DNA from: Prosthecobacter fusiformis
GTDB lineage: Bacteria; Verrucomicrobiota; Verrucomicrobiia; Verrucomicrobiales; Verrucomicrobiaceae
Direction: 5' to 3'
Assembly: GCF_004364345.1 (NCBI RefSeq)
Contig: NZ_SOCA01000001.1
Coordinates: 186,001 to 250,000 of the forward strand
DNA length: 64,000 nt
Within the stretch, counting starts at the first letter, position 1, and every line of letters begins with the position of its first letter. The position numbers and the translations under genes were made by a program. Shown in pieces: positions 8,840 through 18,213 of the stretch. Under the pieces are notes generated by a model. That model was not told the origin of the DNA and did not search any database. It saw nothing but the letters and a program-made list of their open reading frames with translations.

Positions 8840-10591
8840 ATGGCAGGCATGTCATCGTCCCCGCACAGATCCCTCGAAAACCTCTTTTCGGCTCTGTTTC
8901 TCACATCCGTTTGCTTCACCGGCACCCTTGCTGCCCAGGAAAAGGACAAGCCGCAAAAACCACCGGTCTCGGATGCGGTTTTGAATCCCCTGGCACCGCG
9001 CCCGGCAGAGGCCCCTCCCCTGCCCGTCCCGCCTGAACTGCCAGACTCGGGTTTCCCAGTGGATGTCAACGAATACGAAAACCCGCTCCTCCACTTTGAA
9101 GGCGCACCCACCGACCTGTCCTTGGCTGAAGAGCTGGATGCGGATCTGCTGCCCCCCATTTCCCCCTACCTGCCTGGGGAACCCGCAGAGGAATCCCCGT
9201 CCGTGACGCCTGAGCAACAGAAGCTCATGGCCATGGGTGCCCGCGTGGCCACTTCCGTCATGGGCGTACGCGTTTGGGATTCCTTTGGAGTCCTGCTGGC
9301 CTCCGGCATCGGCAGTTATGTGACGGCGGATGGCATTATCCTCACCGATGCAGGTCTGCTGCACCCGGAGATCGCCGGAAAAGCGGATTACATCACCCTC
9401 GTCGGTGCCGATGGCACCAGTGACCGGGTCAGCGGTTTTTACATTGTGGATACCGTTTCCGGCGTGGCTTTGCTCCAGAGTGAAAACATGGATTCCATCC
9501 CTCTCGACCTCAACCCCGGACAGGACTTTGGCCAGGAGCAACGCAGCCACGTGCTGGCGATGTCGGAGAAACGCGGCCTCGTGCTGGCTGAAGCCCGCGT
9601 GCAATCTGACAGCGCCATCACAGCCCTAGGCTGGCTGAACGTGCGCGGTGACGACTCTCCGGGTGCTGTCGGATCCCCCGTCCTGGATGATGAAGGCCGC
9701 ATGACGGCAATGATCGGCATGCAGGTGCCGTTGAAGAGCTGGAAAAACTATGCCCTGCCCGTGGATGCTGCCGCTTTGGCTTTGCGGCAAAAACGCGCCC
9801 CTTTGCGCCCCCTCAAGGACCTGCCGAAAAAACCCGGTGTGGGTGATGTGGTAAAAGATCCAGCTTTCATAGAAGCCTTTCAGACACTGGAGCAAAAACT
9901 CTTTGAGCTGGCCCTGCGAAAGCTCATCCAGCTCACACGAAAATACCCACGCAGCGCGGAATGCTGGGCTCTCCTGGGCCTGTGCGCCACCCATCTGGGC
10001 GCTGCGCCTGAGGCGGTCAATTGCCAGCGCAAAGCTGTGGCGCTGGACCCCAAGGCTGGTCTCTACTGGCACCAGCTCGCCTTTGCCAAATTGCGCGATA
10101 CACCGACCACGGCCGAGCAGACGGAAGAGGATCGCGATGCTCTCATCCAGGCCGTGCAGCAACGGCCGAATGATCAGGTCGCCTGGCTTTTGCTCGCCAG
10201 CCGCCATGTGCGGGATGGTGAACTCACCAAGGCCGACGATGCTCTGCGACGTGTCACCCTGCTGGCTCCTGAGTATGCCCAGGCGCATTATTTGCAGGCC
10301 TATGTGCGCGGTCGCCTGAAAGACTACACGGGAGCCCAGACCGCTATTTCACAAAGCCTCAAGCTGAATTCCAGCTCCTCCGAAGCCTGGTATTATCAGG
10401 GGTTGCTCTTTGATAAGCGCAATGACCCGCGGGAGGCAGCCAAGGCTTATCGCAATGCCGTGCGTTTGCGCCCGGACCATCCTCAAGCCTGGATGAACCT
10501 GGCCCATGCCTATAAAAAAGCAGGCCTCGGCACCGAAGCCCGGCAGGCTTTCATTGAGCATCAAAAGCGGAATAAAAACGCAGGTGCCTAA
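8840..10591 (+). CDS. HtrA-like domain (inactive) fused to TPR repeats
   Basis: A 583-residue protein with a signal peptide (FLTSVCFTGTLAAQ) and a Pro-rich linker at 35-70. Residues 130-290 have the trypsin/HtrA fold pattern: VMGVRVWDSFG, GIGSYVTADGIILT, SGVALLQ and GAVGSPVLDDEGR. The catalytic triad does not hold. The segment after ILT reads DAGLL where HtrA has NHHVV, and SGVALLQ replaces the DLALL aspartate; only GSPV resembles the serine loop. Residues 330-580 are TPR repeats (AECWALLGLCATHLG, SSEAWYYQGLLFDK, PQAWMNLAHAYKKAG). It is probably a periplasmic scaffold using a dead protease domain as a binding module, which is inference. It is divergent from the barrel gene. Confidence 0.8.
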   Translation: MAGMSSSPHRSLENLFSALFLTSVCFTGTLAAQEKDKPQKPPVSDAVLNPLAPRPAEAPPLPVPPELPDSGFPVDVNEYENPLLHFEGAPTDLSLAEELDADLLPPISPYLPGEPAEESPSVTPEQQKLMAMGARVATSVMGVRVWDSFGVLLASGIGSYVTADGIILTDAGLLHPEIAGKADYITLVGADGTSDRVSGFYIVDTVSGVALLQSENMDSIPLDLNPGQDFGQEQRSHVLAMSEKRGLVLAEARVQSDSAITALGWLNVRGDDSPGAVGSPVLDDEGRMTAMIGMQVPLKSWKNYALPVDAAALALRQKRAPLRPLKDLPKKPGVGDVVKDPAFIEAFQTLEQKLFELALRKLIQLTRKYPRSAECWALLGLCATHLGAAPEAVNCQRKAVALDPKAGLYWHQLAFAKLRDTPTTAEQTEEDRDALIQAVQQRPNDQVAWLLLASRHVRDGELTKADDALRRVTLLAPEYAQAHYLQAYVRGRLKDYTGAQTAISQSLKLNSSSSEAWYYQGLLFDKRNDPREAAKAYRNAVRLRPDHPQAWMNLAHAYKKAGLGTEARQAFIEHQKRNKNAGA

Positions 10592-10739
10592 TGAAGCAGC
10601 ATTGATTCCCAATCTTTCTTGAGGGGGCTTATCAGGCTGTCAGTCACGGTCCATTAGCAGTCAGAACTTTAGGATTGGGGCAGAACACCGCCTTGCCATC
10701 ACGCGGGCGGCGTTCCAGGTTGCATGTTGCTGCTCCCTC

Positions 10740-13391
10740 ATGCGCCTTCATTCCATCACCGTCCGCCACTACCGCCGCCACCTGGAGCTGCGTGTGGATT
10801 TGGACCCGGCGCGCACGCTCATCGGCGGCCCGAATGAATCCGGTAAAAGCACTCTGGTGGAAGCCACCCACCGCGCCTTGTTTCTCAGGGCCAAGGGCAA
10901 TAGCAAAGAGCACAAGGAGATGCTTTCCCTCACGCACGGTGGCAAGCCGGAGGTCGAGCTGGAATTCGAAGCCGAAGGCCGCCGCTACACACTGGTCAAA
11001 AGCTTCAAAGGCGCAGGTGGCATGGCGCGGCTGACCCAGGCCGGAGGCAGCTCATGGCAGGGTGATGAAGCGGAAGAACGCCTGGCCAGCCTGCTCAAAG
11101 TCAATGGCGGCGGGCGCAAATCCGGGGAGCAATGGAGCCACCTCTGGGTCTGGCAGGGCAGCTCGGCCAATGACCCGCTCATTCAGGCGAATACAGAACG
11201 TGAGTCCCTGGTGCAACGCCTGCAATCCCAGGGTGGCGCAGCCGTCATCCAGTCTCCACTGGATGCCCGCATTGCAGAACATTTCGCGGTCCAAATGAAA
11301 GTGGCTTTTCAAGAGAAAGGCGAGCCAAGAAAGAACTCAGATTTGGGCCAGGCTTTGCAGGCTGAGGAGGTCGCCACAGAAGCAGAAACCGTGGCCCAGG
11401 CCAGTGTGCAAAAGCTGCAACAAGCCATCCTTCAGCATGAGCAGGCTGCGGTGCAAATGGCGGAAGCAGAAGCCGCCCTGCGTCACATGGAATCCGAACG
11501 CGCCGCCCTGGCTCACCGTAGCGCCGAGGTGAACCGTCTCCGGCAGGTGGAGCAAGAAGCAGGCAGACAGGTCCAGGCAGCCCGCAAAGCCTATGAAGCC
11601 CGTTTGGCCACCCAGCAGACCATTGAGCAACTGCAAAGGAACCTCGACAGCCTGCTCACTGAACTAGCACCGCAGCAGGCACGCCAGGAATCCCTGACTC
11701 AGTCAGTCGCCACAGCACGCAAGCTGGCAGCCGAATGTGAAAGCTCCAGCCACGCCGCAGAAGATGTCGTGAGCAACATGCGTGCCCTTCATGACTATGC
11801 TCTTGCCCTGTCCACTCTGGCTGAAAAGGAGCGCCATCTACTTCACCTGACACGGCAGGAACAAGTCGTGAACGACCTCCTGGCCAAACGTGCTGAGCTT
11901 GAGAAAAAGATCGGAACGCTGCCCAAAATCGACCCAGCAACACTCACCTCGCTTCAAGCTCTGGAACGTGCGCAGGACAAGGCACTCACCTTGCTTAACA
12001 GCGTGGCCACAGAGATCGAACTCCTGACCACTGATGTCCCCGTCCAGGTCGGTGATCAGGAATTGAAAGCAGGGCTGCCACTCACCCTAACCACTGATAC
12101 CGATGTTCTTATCGGCAATACCAAGCTGAGACTCCGCCCCGGTGGTGGCACGAGCTTGGCCGAGGCCAGAGCCAAGGAGAAAGAAGCCCGGCGCAAACTC
12201 GATGAATCCTTCACTACCTATGGCGTGAAGTCCTTGCAAGAAGCTGTCGCCATCTCCGCAGAGCGTGACCGGCTGCAGGGGGACTGGAAAGCGCTGACTG
12301 CGGAACTCAAAGGCCTGGCTTACGAAAAATTGCAGGCAGATCTTACCGAGGCTAAACGCTCTTTTGCAGCCGCCGAAACAGAGGTTGCGCACCGGAGGCA
12401 AGACGATTTCCCGGCAAATCCAAACCCCGTGGAAACCAAGCTAGCGCTTGCGGCTGCTGAGACCGCGCTTCAGACCTGCCGCTTGCAGAGAGACCAAGCC
12501 GCCTCTTCATTAAAGAAGCACGAAGCCGCCCTCAACACCCAGGCCGAAGCCCTGCGTGAAAACATGCGTCGGCTGGAGGAGGTCAAAATACGCCTGACTG
12601 TTTTAAATGAGCATGAAGGCCCGGATAACGAACGCGCGGAAGCCTTGAAAAAAGCGGCTTTGGATGTCGCCCAGGCTGACGCCCAGCTAGCCTCTGCTCA
12701 TCAAGATTTACAGTTCCATCACCCTGACGATTTACCGTCGGATCAAGCGCGTTTTGACCGCGCCCATCAAAGCCAGAGTGATAAAAAAGCAGACGCTCAA
12801 AAAAGACACATCGAAGCCGCCACCCTCCTCCGCAGTGACGGCACGACAGATCCAACCACGGCCCTGGCCCTAGCTACTGCACGGGCGCAGGCCGCCCGTG
12901 CCAACCGCGAAGCTGCCCATCGTCATGCCTACGCCATGCGCCGTGTGCATGAACTCATCCTGGAAGAGCAGCACACCCTGGCGGACCGGTTCACGCGGCC
13001 ACTGGCCGAACGCGTGGAAGGTTATTTGCAACGTTTGTTTGGCCCAGGCGTGAGTGTCACCGTGACCATGCAAAACAATTCCTTCGAAGGCCTTTCCTTG
13101 AGCCGACAGGGCCAGCCAGCGTTTTCCTTTGAAACGCTCAGCCAGGGAGCCAGTGAGCAAGTTGCCGCAGCCTTCCGCCTGGCCATGGCTGAAATCTTGG
13201 CCGAGTCCCACAACGGCTGCCTCCCCGTCGTCTTCGACGATGCCTTCGCCCACTCTGATCCCGCCCGTGTGCAGAGCCTCCATCGCATGCTCGATCTCGC
13301 CGCCACCCGCGGCCTTCAGATCATCCTGCTCACCTGTACCCCCGCCGACTATGCCATGATGGGAGCAGCGGAATTACGATTAGACAGTTGA
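10740..13391 (+). CDS. YhaN/RecF-like SMC-type ATPase
   Basis: An 883-residue ATPase. Walker A is GGPNESGKSTLVEA near residue 35. An ABC signature-like LSQGASEQVAAAFRLA lies near 800 and Walker B (LPVVFDDAFAHSD) near 835, so the head domain is split by long coiled coils at about 180-430 and 500-740. There is no CxxC zinc hook in the middle, which argues against Rad50/SbcC and for the YhaN/RecF-like group of DNA-end or recombination ATPases. YhaN proteins usually sit beside a YhaO-type phosphoesterase; none is found next to this gene. An AT-rich acyltransferase begins right at its stop codon. Confidence 0.85.
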   Translation: MRLHSITVRHYRRHLELRVDLDPARTLIGGPNESGKSTLVEATHRALFLRAKGNSKEHKEMLSLTHGGKPEVELEFEAEGRRYTLVKSFKGAGGMARLTQAGGSSWQGDEAEERLASLLKVNGGGRKSGEQWSHLWVWQGSSANDPLIQANTERESLVQRLQSQGGAAVIQSPLDARIAEHFAVQMKVAFQEKGEPRKNSDLGQALQAEEVATEAETVAQASVQKLQQAILQHEQAAVQMAEAEAALRHMESERAALAHRSAEVNRLRQVEQEAGRQVQAARKAYEARLATQQTIEQLQRNLDSLLTELAPQQARQESLTQSVATARKLAAECESSSHAAEDVVSNMRALHDYALALSTLAEKERHLLHLTRQEQVVNDLLAKRAELEKKIGTLPKIDPATLTSLQALERAQDKALTLLNSVATEIELLTTDVPVQVGDQELKAGLPLTLTTDTDVLIGNTKLRLRPGGGTSLAEARAKEKEARRKLDESFTTYGVKSLQEAVAISAERDRLQGDWKALTAELKGLAYEKLQADLTEAKRSFAAAETEVAHRRQDDFPANPNPVETKLALAAAETALQTCRLQRDQAASSLKKHEAALNTQAEALRENMRRLEEVKIRLTVLNEHEGPDNERAEALKKAALDVAQADAQLASAHQDLQFHHPDDLPSDQARFDRAHQSQSDKKADAQKRHIEAATLLRSDGTTDPTTALALATARAQAARANREAAHRHAYAMRRVHELILEEQHTLADRFTRPLAERVEGYLQRLFGPGVSVTVTMQNNSFEGLSLSRQGQPAFSFETLSQGASEQVAAAFRLAMAEILAESHNGCLPVVFDDAFAHSDPARVQSLHRMLDLAATRGLQIILLTCTPADYAMMGAAELRLDS

Positions 13392-13396
13392 AAGAC

Positions 13397-14386
13397 ATGA
13401 ATCCCCACCGCAACCAGACTATTGATGCTGCCAAGCTATTCTTGGCATTTGGTGTTGTCTTTGTCCATTTAGGACCAAGCGACACCCCCTGGCTGAATAA
13501 ATCGTTTAATACTGTGACGGTGCCAGGATTCATCATATTGGCACTGTATTTTTTCATTCACAGGATTTCCGCATTTGCCCAAACACCGAGAGCTTCATTT
13601 CAAATTCTACAGTTAGATAGATTAGCCGTCCCCTATGTCTCATGGACGTTGATTTATCTCCTCTTGCGTCTTGTGAAGCATCACTCACAGCAAAGCGAAT
13701 TTTCTCCTGACTGGCTACAATTGTTACTTTATGGCGGAGCAGGTGTTCAGCTCTATTATCTCCCCTTTCTATTGCTTTGCCAGGCATGGTTACTCGTATT
13801 TGGTCTTATTCATTATCGAAAACATATAGTCCTAGCTATAGCACTCATCTGTTCCGCATGTCTTTTTGGCCACACCGGGGCTTCTCAAAATTACTTTATG
13901 TTTGATGAAGCCATACCCCGCAGTCTCCTTTATGCAGCACTTGGCTTGATTTTATATTTTGCAGCCCCTGAAAATAAATATCAAGGAGGAACCATCATTA
14001 TAGGACTGATCGTCATCCTATTATTAATAGCTTTGAATATGCTTGGCATTTCGGCAACCTGGCTCAGGATCATTAGCGGGCCATTGGCTGGCTATGCTAT
14101 CAGCAGTGTCTTTTTAGCACTTCCCAAGTTGAGTGTATCATCGAAAATATGCACTATTGCATTGGGTTCAAGTTACGGCATTTATTTAATTCACCACGGG
14201 TTGATTGAGGTTTTTGAAGTTTTAGCTGAGAGACTCGGCTTTAGTCTGATCCCGTACAGTTTAAGTGAAAAAATTCTGGTTATACCCATCGTCTGCGTGG
14301 TCTGCATCATTCTGGCTATGTTTATTAGGCGCAGCCCACAATTGCGGTATCTTTTACTTGGAGAAGCTTACAAACGAAGACTTTGA
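13397..14386 (+). CDS. Membrane acyltransferase (acyltransferase-3 type)
   Basis: A 329-residue integral membrane protein. The first residues (NQTIDAAKLFLAFGVVFVHLG) match the start of acyltransferase-3 proteins, where a His after the first helix is catalytic (here FVHLG). About ten hydrophobic segments follow, and the end is basic (RRSPQLRYLLLGEAYKRRL). Such enzymes O-acylate sugars of polysaccharide or peptidoglycan. The ATG at 13397 is preferred over a TTG nine bases earlier. Base composition is clearly AT-richer than both neighbours, which suggests recent acquisition. The gene begins 5 bp after the ATPase stop and ends inside the possible TTG start region of the next gene. Confidence 0.85.
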   Translation: MNPHRNQTIDAAKLFLAFGVVFVHLGPSDTPWLNKSFNTVTVPGFIILALYFFIHRISAFAQTPRASFQILQLDRLAVPYVSWTLIYLLLRLVKHHSQQSEFSPDWLQLLLYGGAGVQLYYLPFLLLCQAWLLVFGLIHYRKHIVLAIALICSACLFGHTGASQNYFMFDEAIPRSLLYAALGLILYFAAPENKYQGGTIIIGLIVILLLIALNMLGISATWLRIISGPLAGYAISSVFLALPKLSVSSKICTIALGSSYGIYLIHHGLIEVFEVLAERLGFSLIPYSLSEKILVIPIVCVVCIILAMFIRRSPQLRYLLLGEAYKRRL

Positions 14387-14430
14387 TTCAACTCGCTACC
14401 ATACCCCTCCCGCCCATCCCACCTCTAACC

Positions 14431-15168
14431 ATGTCTTCGGCTGAGCCTCCTGCCATCACCACTTGTCCCATTCTGCATCGGGACCGCTTCATCGTGATCG
14501 TCAATAAACCAGCCGGGATACTCTCGCATCCGAACACGAATCGCAGCACCGAGCAGGCCGCCTTTGAAGGACGATACGACCTCGAGACCCAGTGCTTCGA
14601 CGGCCCTGGGGGAAAGGTCTGGCTCATTCACCGGCTGGACCAAGATACCTCGGGCATCCTTCTCGGTGCCTTGGATGAAAAGACGGCGGAAAAATGCCTC
14701 CTCATGTTCGAGGAAGATGCGGTGCAAAAGCAATACTTGGCCCTTGTCCGTGGCCATCCGGGCAAAGAAGGCACCTGGCTGGATCATCTGGCCACCAGTC
14801 GGGAAAAAGGCCGCGTGCGCACCAGTGTCATTAAAGGCCGCCAGCCCAATGCCGAACTGGATTTCCAAACCCTGGCCCACCATTCTGGAGAACGGCTTTC
14901 CCTACTCAACATCCACCTCATCACAGGCAAGACCCATCAGATCCGTGTCCAGGCCTCATCACGACAGCATCATTTGTTAGGCGATGATGTTTATGGTCAC
15001 TTCGAGCTAAACCGAAAACTGCGCAAAGACCTCTCTTTAAAACGACTGTTTCTCCACGCTCATACCCTGACCCTCAAGCATCCCGCCAGCGGACAGCGCC
15101 TGCAAGTGAAGGCACCGCTGCCCCCGGATCTCGCCAGTGTTCTCGATAAACTCGGCATCACCCTGTAG
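14431..15168 (+). CDS. Pseudouridine synthase, RluA family
   Basis: A 245-residue protein from the ATG at 14431; an upstream in-frame TTG overlapping the acyltransferase stop is less likely. It contains the hallmark HRLDQDTSGIL with the catalytic Asp, an N-terminal VNKPAGILSHP motif, and the ITGKTHQIRVQ motif of RluA-type synthases, which isomerise uridines in rRNA or tRNA. No S4 domain is visible at the N-terminus. Length is normal for single-domain RluA/RluC-like members. The exact target RNA cannot be read from the sequence. It converges with nspC, with 22 bp between the stop codons. Confidence 0.9.
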   Translation: MSSAEPPAITTCPILHRDRFIVIVNKPAGILSHPNTNRSTEQAAFEGRYDLETQCFDGPGGKVWLIHRLDQDTSGILLGALDEKTAEKCLLMFEEDAVQKQYLALVRGHPGKEGTWLDHLATSREKGRVRTSVIKGRQPNAELDFQTLAHHSGERLSLLNIHLITGKTHQIRVQASSRQHHLLGDDVYGHFELNRKLRKDLSLKRLFLHAHTLTLKHPASGQRLQVKAPLPPDLASVLDKLGITL

Positions 15169-15181
15169 GGCGGCGCCGCCC
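15168..15181. other. Perfect 14-bp GC palindrome between convergent genes
   Basis: GGGCGGCGCCGCCC is a perfect palindrome starting at the last base of the pseudouridine synthase stop codon and ending 9 bp before the nspC stop. There is no adjacent T-run, so it is not a standard terminator. It may limit read-through in both directions, which is inference. Confidence 0.4.
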
Positions 15182-15190
15182 CATCCTTCC

Positions 15191-16381
15191 TCAAGAAAGT
15201 TTCCTTTTAAAATCCTCATACCCGAAACGCCGCACCACTCGCAGTTCTCCCGTTGCCGGATCATAAAGATCAATGTCAGGATGCGGCACGCCGTTGAAGG
15301 TGCTCGTTTTCACCATCGTATAATGAGCCATGTCGGTAAAGACCAGTTTCTGGCCTAACTGCAAAGGCTGCGGGAAGCTGTATTCGTTGATCACATCCCC
15401 CGCCAGACAGGTCAGTCCGCCCAGCCGGTAAGTATAAGGAAGCACACCCGGCAGATCACTGCCCACCACATGCGGGCGATAAGGCATCTCCAGCGTATCC
15501 GGCATGTGCGCCGTGGCGGAGGTATCCAGGATGGCCGTAGGCATCTCCGTAGGCACGATGTCCTGCACGCTGGCGATAAGGTATCCCGTATTCAGAGCGA
15601 TGGCCTCGCCCGGCTCCAGATACACCTCCTTGCCCCAGCGCTCGCGGAAGCTGCGGATCACCCTCACCAGCCGTTCCACATCGTAGTCATTGCGTGTAAT
15701 GTGGTGGCCACCGCCCATGTTTACCCATTTCGCCTGGGCAAGCAGCTTGGGAAACCGCGCCTCCACAGCTGCCAGCGTGCGCTCCAGCACATCGGAATCC
15801 TGTTCACACAACGCATGGAAATGCAGCCCCTCCAGACCGGAAAGGTCTGTGTTTTCCAGATGCTCCGCCCGCGTACCCAGACGGCACTCGGGCGAGCAGG
15901 GATCATACAGACTGCATTCCACCTCGCTATGCTCCGGATTTACCCGGATGCCAGGGCTGGGCACATGCAACCCGGCGGCACGCGCAGCCTCCAGCATCGG
16001 GCGGAAGCGCTGCCACTGGGCAGGTGAGTTAAAGCTGAGATGATGGGCGATGGGGATCAGCTCCTGCATTTCCGCATCCTTAAATGCAGGTGCATAAACA
16101 TGCAGCTCCTTACCAAATTCCTCATGGGCCAGCAGCGCCTCATGGATGCCACTGGCGCAGCAGCCGTGCAGATATTGCCGCACCAGGGGAAAAGTGGAAA
16201 ACATGGAAAAACCCTTCAACGCCAGCAGGATGCGAGCACCCGAGCGCTGCTGTACATCCGCCAATTTCTCAAGGTTCCGTTTCAACAGCCCCAGATCCAC
16301 CACGTAGGCAGGCGTCTCGACAGCAGAGACATCGAAAGCGGGAGCGGGCTGCTCAAAGACATGCGGAGGGGTAGGTGCCAT
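15191..16381 (-). CDS. nspC: Carboxynorspermidine decarboxylase
   Basis: A 396-residue PLP enzyme of the alanine-racemase-fold decarboxylases. The N-terminus has ETPAYVVDLGLLKRNL, then RILLALKGFSMFS with the PLP lysine. Downstream are GLHFHALCEQ, WVNMGGGHHI (phosphate-binding glycines), YLEPGEAIAL and the distal active-site region LAGDVINEYSF, all typical of NspC. It decarboxylates carboxynorspermidine or carboxyspermidine in the alternative polyamine pathway; the partner dehydrogenase gene is not in this window. Length fits the family (about 380-400). It is divergent from the SHD1 protein gene. Confidence 0.93.
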   Translation of the reverse strand: MAPTPPHVFEQPAPAFDVSAVETPAYVVDLGLLKRNLEKLADVQQRSGARILLALKGFSMFSTFPLVRQYLHGCCASGIHEALLAHEEFGKELHVYAPAFKDAEMQELIPIAHHLSFNSPAQWQRFRPMLEAARAAGLHVPSPGIRVNPEHSEVECSLYDPCSPECRLGTRAEHLENTDLSGLEGLHFHALCEQDSDVLERTLAAVEARFPKLLAQAKWVNMGGGHHITRNDYDVERLVRVIRSFRERWGKEVYLEPGEAIALNTGYLIASVQDIVPTEMPTAILDTSATAHMPDTLEMPYRPHVVGSDLPGVLPYTYRLGGLTCLAGDVINEYSFPQPLQLGQKLVFTDMAHYTMVKTSTFNGVPHPDIDLYDPATGELRVVRRFGYEDFKRKLS

Positions 16382-16479
16382 GGTCGCTGTTTTTTAAAGA
16401 GATGCGGGCCGGGTGCCAGTGATACTTTGCACACATGCCTTGCATCCGCCCGGCCCCCCATGATAAACCTGCACCGATC

Positions 16480-17769
16480 ATGCAAAAAATCGTTATTTGT
16501 CTGTACCTCGCCTCCTTCTGCCTGCCCGCCCTGGCACAGACGGCTCAGCGCGCATGGACAGATGAGACTGGACGCCAGGTACAGGCCGAATACGCTGGCA
16601 TGCAGGGCGACAGCGTCCTCCTACGCCTGGCCCCAGATAAAACTGTCCCCTTCCCCCTGGCCCGCCTAAGCCCAGCGGACCAGGACTATGTGAAAGCACA
16701 GTCCGCTGTCCCTGCAACCGCCGCGCCCACCATCAGCTCTGATCCGGCACGCAAGCCGATTGAAGAGCGCACCTGGCCCGGCAACGTCGAGGTCCCCGCG
16801 CGCTCCATTGAAATCAAGGCCATCCATGAAAGTGTGGCCGAGCGCACTTATGTGTATCAATCCGAAGCCTTTGAATTCACATCCCAGGCCAAGCTCGCCG
16901 GCAGTGTGATGAAGGAAGTAGCCCGCACCTTTGAGGCCACTCGCTCCCTTGTCGAGGCCCTTCCCTGGGGCATCGTCTGCCGCCCACCGGATGGCATGCC
17001 CCGCTTCAAAGCCGCCCTCTATGAATCCCGGCAGGATTACATTGATGCTGGCGGCCCGGAAAATTCCGGCGGCGTTTACAACACCGGGGACAAGATTTTC
17101 AAGATCCCCTTCCCCAGCCTGGGCATGGAAAAACGCGGCCAGACGTATTTCAAAAACGACAGCTATAGCAACAGCACCCTGGTCCATGAAATCACCCATC
17201 AACTCATGGATGAATACCTCGGTTTCCTGCCCACCTGGATCATCGAAGGCACCGCAGAATATACCGAAATGCTGCCGTATAAATCCGGCACCTTCCGCGC
17301 AGATGCCCACAAAAGCGGCATCAAGGATGACATCAGCATCTGGGAAAAACAGGAAGGTTTTCAAGTCGATATCGGCAATCTGGAAACCCACATGACCATG
17401 ACGCGTGACCAGTGGAATGAAGCCTGCAGCACCCCAGATCGCATGCGCGACATGTACCATCGCTCCCAGCTCCTGGTCTATTACTTCAGCCATCTGGATG
17501 GCGATAAAAAAGGCACCCGTTTCATTCGTTTCATGGATGCCGTGCATGGCGAAGTCGCCGCCATGCGTGCCTTCTTCGCCGATCCCCGCGTGAAACGCAT
17601 GGAAGGCGGCCGCTTCAGCTACCCCAGCGATCTCACCCCGCCCAACATGCGCGGCACCGCCGTCTTCAAGCACCTGCCCATTCTCCTCGAAGAGCGCCCT
17701 TATGCAAAAATCGCCAGCGAGATCATCGAAGGCTATAAAAGCATCGGGGTGAAAATCCAGGTTCAGTGA
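16480..17769 (+). CDS. SHD1-domain secreted protein with metallopeptidase-like motif
   Basis: A 429-residue protein when started at the ATG at 16480, which opens a signal peptide (KIVICLYLASFCLPALAQ). Residues 20-65 (RAWTDETGRQVQAEYAG, VPFPLARLSPADQDYV) fit the SHD1 module common in Planctomycetes and Verrucomicrobia. A later segment has LVHEITHQLM followed by LPTWIIEGTAEYTE: an HExxH with a downstream Glu in a WxxEGxAEY context, as in peptidase-MA-like gluzincins. It may therefore be an active zinc peptidase. It overlaps the VOC gene tail-to-tail by 7 bp. Substrate unknown. Confidence 0.8.
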   Translation: MQKIVICLYLASFCLPALAQTAQRAWTDETGRQVQAEYAGMQGDSVLLRLAPDKTVPFPLARLSPADQDYVKAQSAVPATAAPTISSDPARKPIEERTWPGNVEVPARSIEIKAIHESVAERTYVYQSEAFEFTSQAKLAGSVMKEVARTFEATRSLVEALPWGIVCRPPDGMPRFKAALYESRQDYIDAGGPENSGGVYNTGDKIFKIPFPSLGMEKRGQTYFKNDSYSNSTLVHEITHQLMDEYLGFLPTWIIEGTAEYTEMLPYKSGTFRADAHKSGIKDDISIWEKQEGFQVDIGNLETHMTMTRDQWNEACSTPDRMRDMYHRSQLLVYYFSHLDGDKKGTRFIRFMDAVHGEVAAMRAFFADPRVKRMEGGRFSYPSDLTPPNMRGTAVFKHLPILLEERPYAKIASEIIEGYKSIGVKIQVQ

Positions 17770-18146
17770 TGCCCCGGCTTCCGCTTGTGGATGCAGATGG
17801 AGTTACCATCCGGGTCATTGACCAGCGCCATGTGACAGACCGGAGATTCATACGGCCCAAAGTAGGGCTCCACGCCCTTGTTCTTCAGCCACTGTAGAGA
17901 CGCCTCAAAGTCCTCCACCTCTAGCGCCACCCCGCCACCGTCCTTGCTCGGTTTCCACATGTCCCCGCCAATGCATAGCGCTAGCACATGCGGCCCCACC
18001 TCATACTCCACCCATTCCGGCTTCTCCAGATCCTCCCCAAACGTCGAGGCGACCTTGAGGTTCAGCACGTTCTCATAAAATTCACGTGCGCGTTTCATGT
18101 CGGTAACGCTGTACCCGGTAAAAGCAAATTCGGTGACTTTGAGCAT
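17763..18146 (-). CDS. VOC (glyoxalase/bleomycin-resistance fold) protein
   Basis: A 127-residue single-domain protein. TEFAFTGYSVTDMKRAREFYENVLNL is the typical first beta-alpha unit, followed by a C-terminal DPDGNSICIHKRK motif with a probable metal-ligand region. Members include glyoxalases, dioxygenases and antibiotic-binding proteins; which reaction applies cannot be told. Start ATG at 18144-18146. The 3' end overlaps that of the SHD1 protein gene. Confidence 0.88.
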   Translation of the reverse strand: MLKVTEFAFTGYSVTDMKRAREFYENVLNLKVASTFGEDLEKPEWVEYEVGPHVLALCIGGDMWKPSKDGGGVALEVEDFEASLQWLKNKGVEPYFGPYESPVCHMALVNDPDGNSICIHKRKPGHH

Positions 18147-18213
18147 GGCGGTGGAGAGCTAGAGGTTGAGCAATCAGTCAGAAATAACTCATAAATGAGG
18201 AACGGATTGCCAC

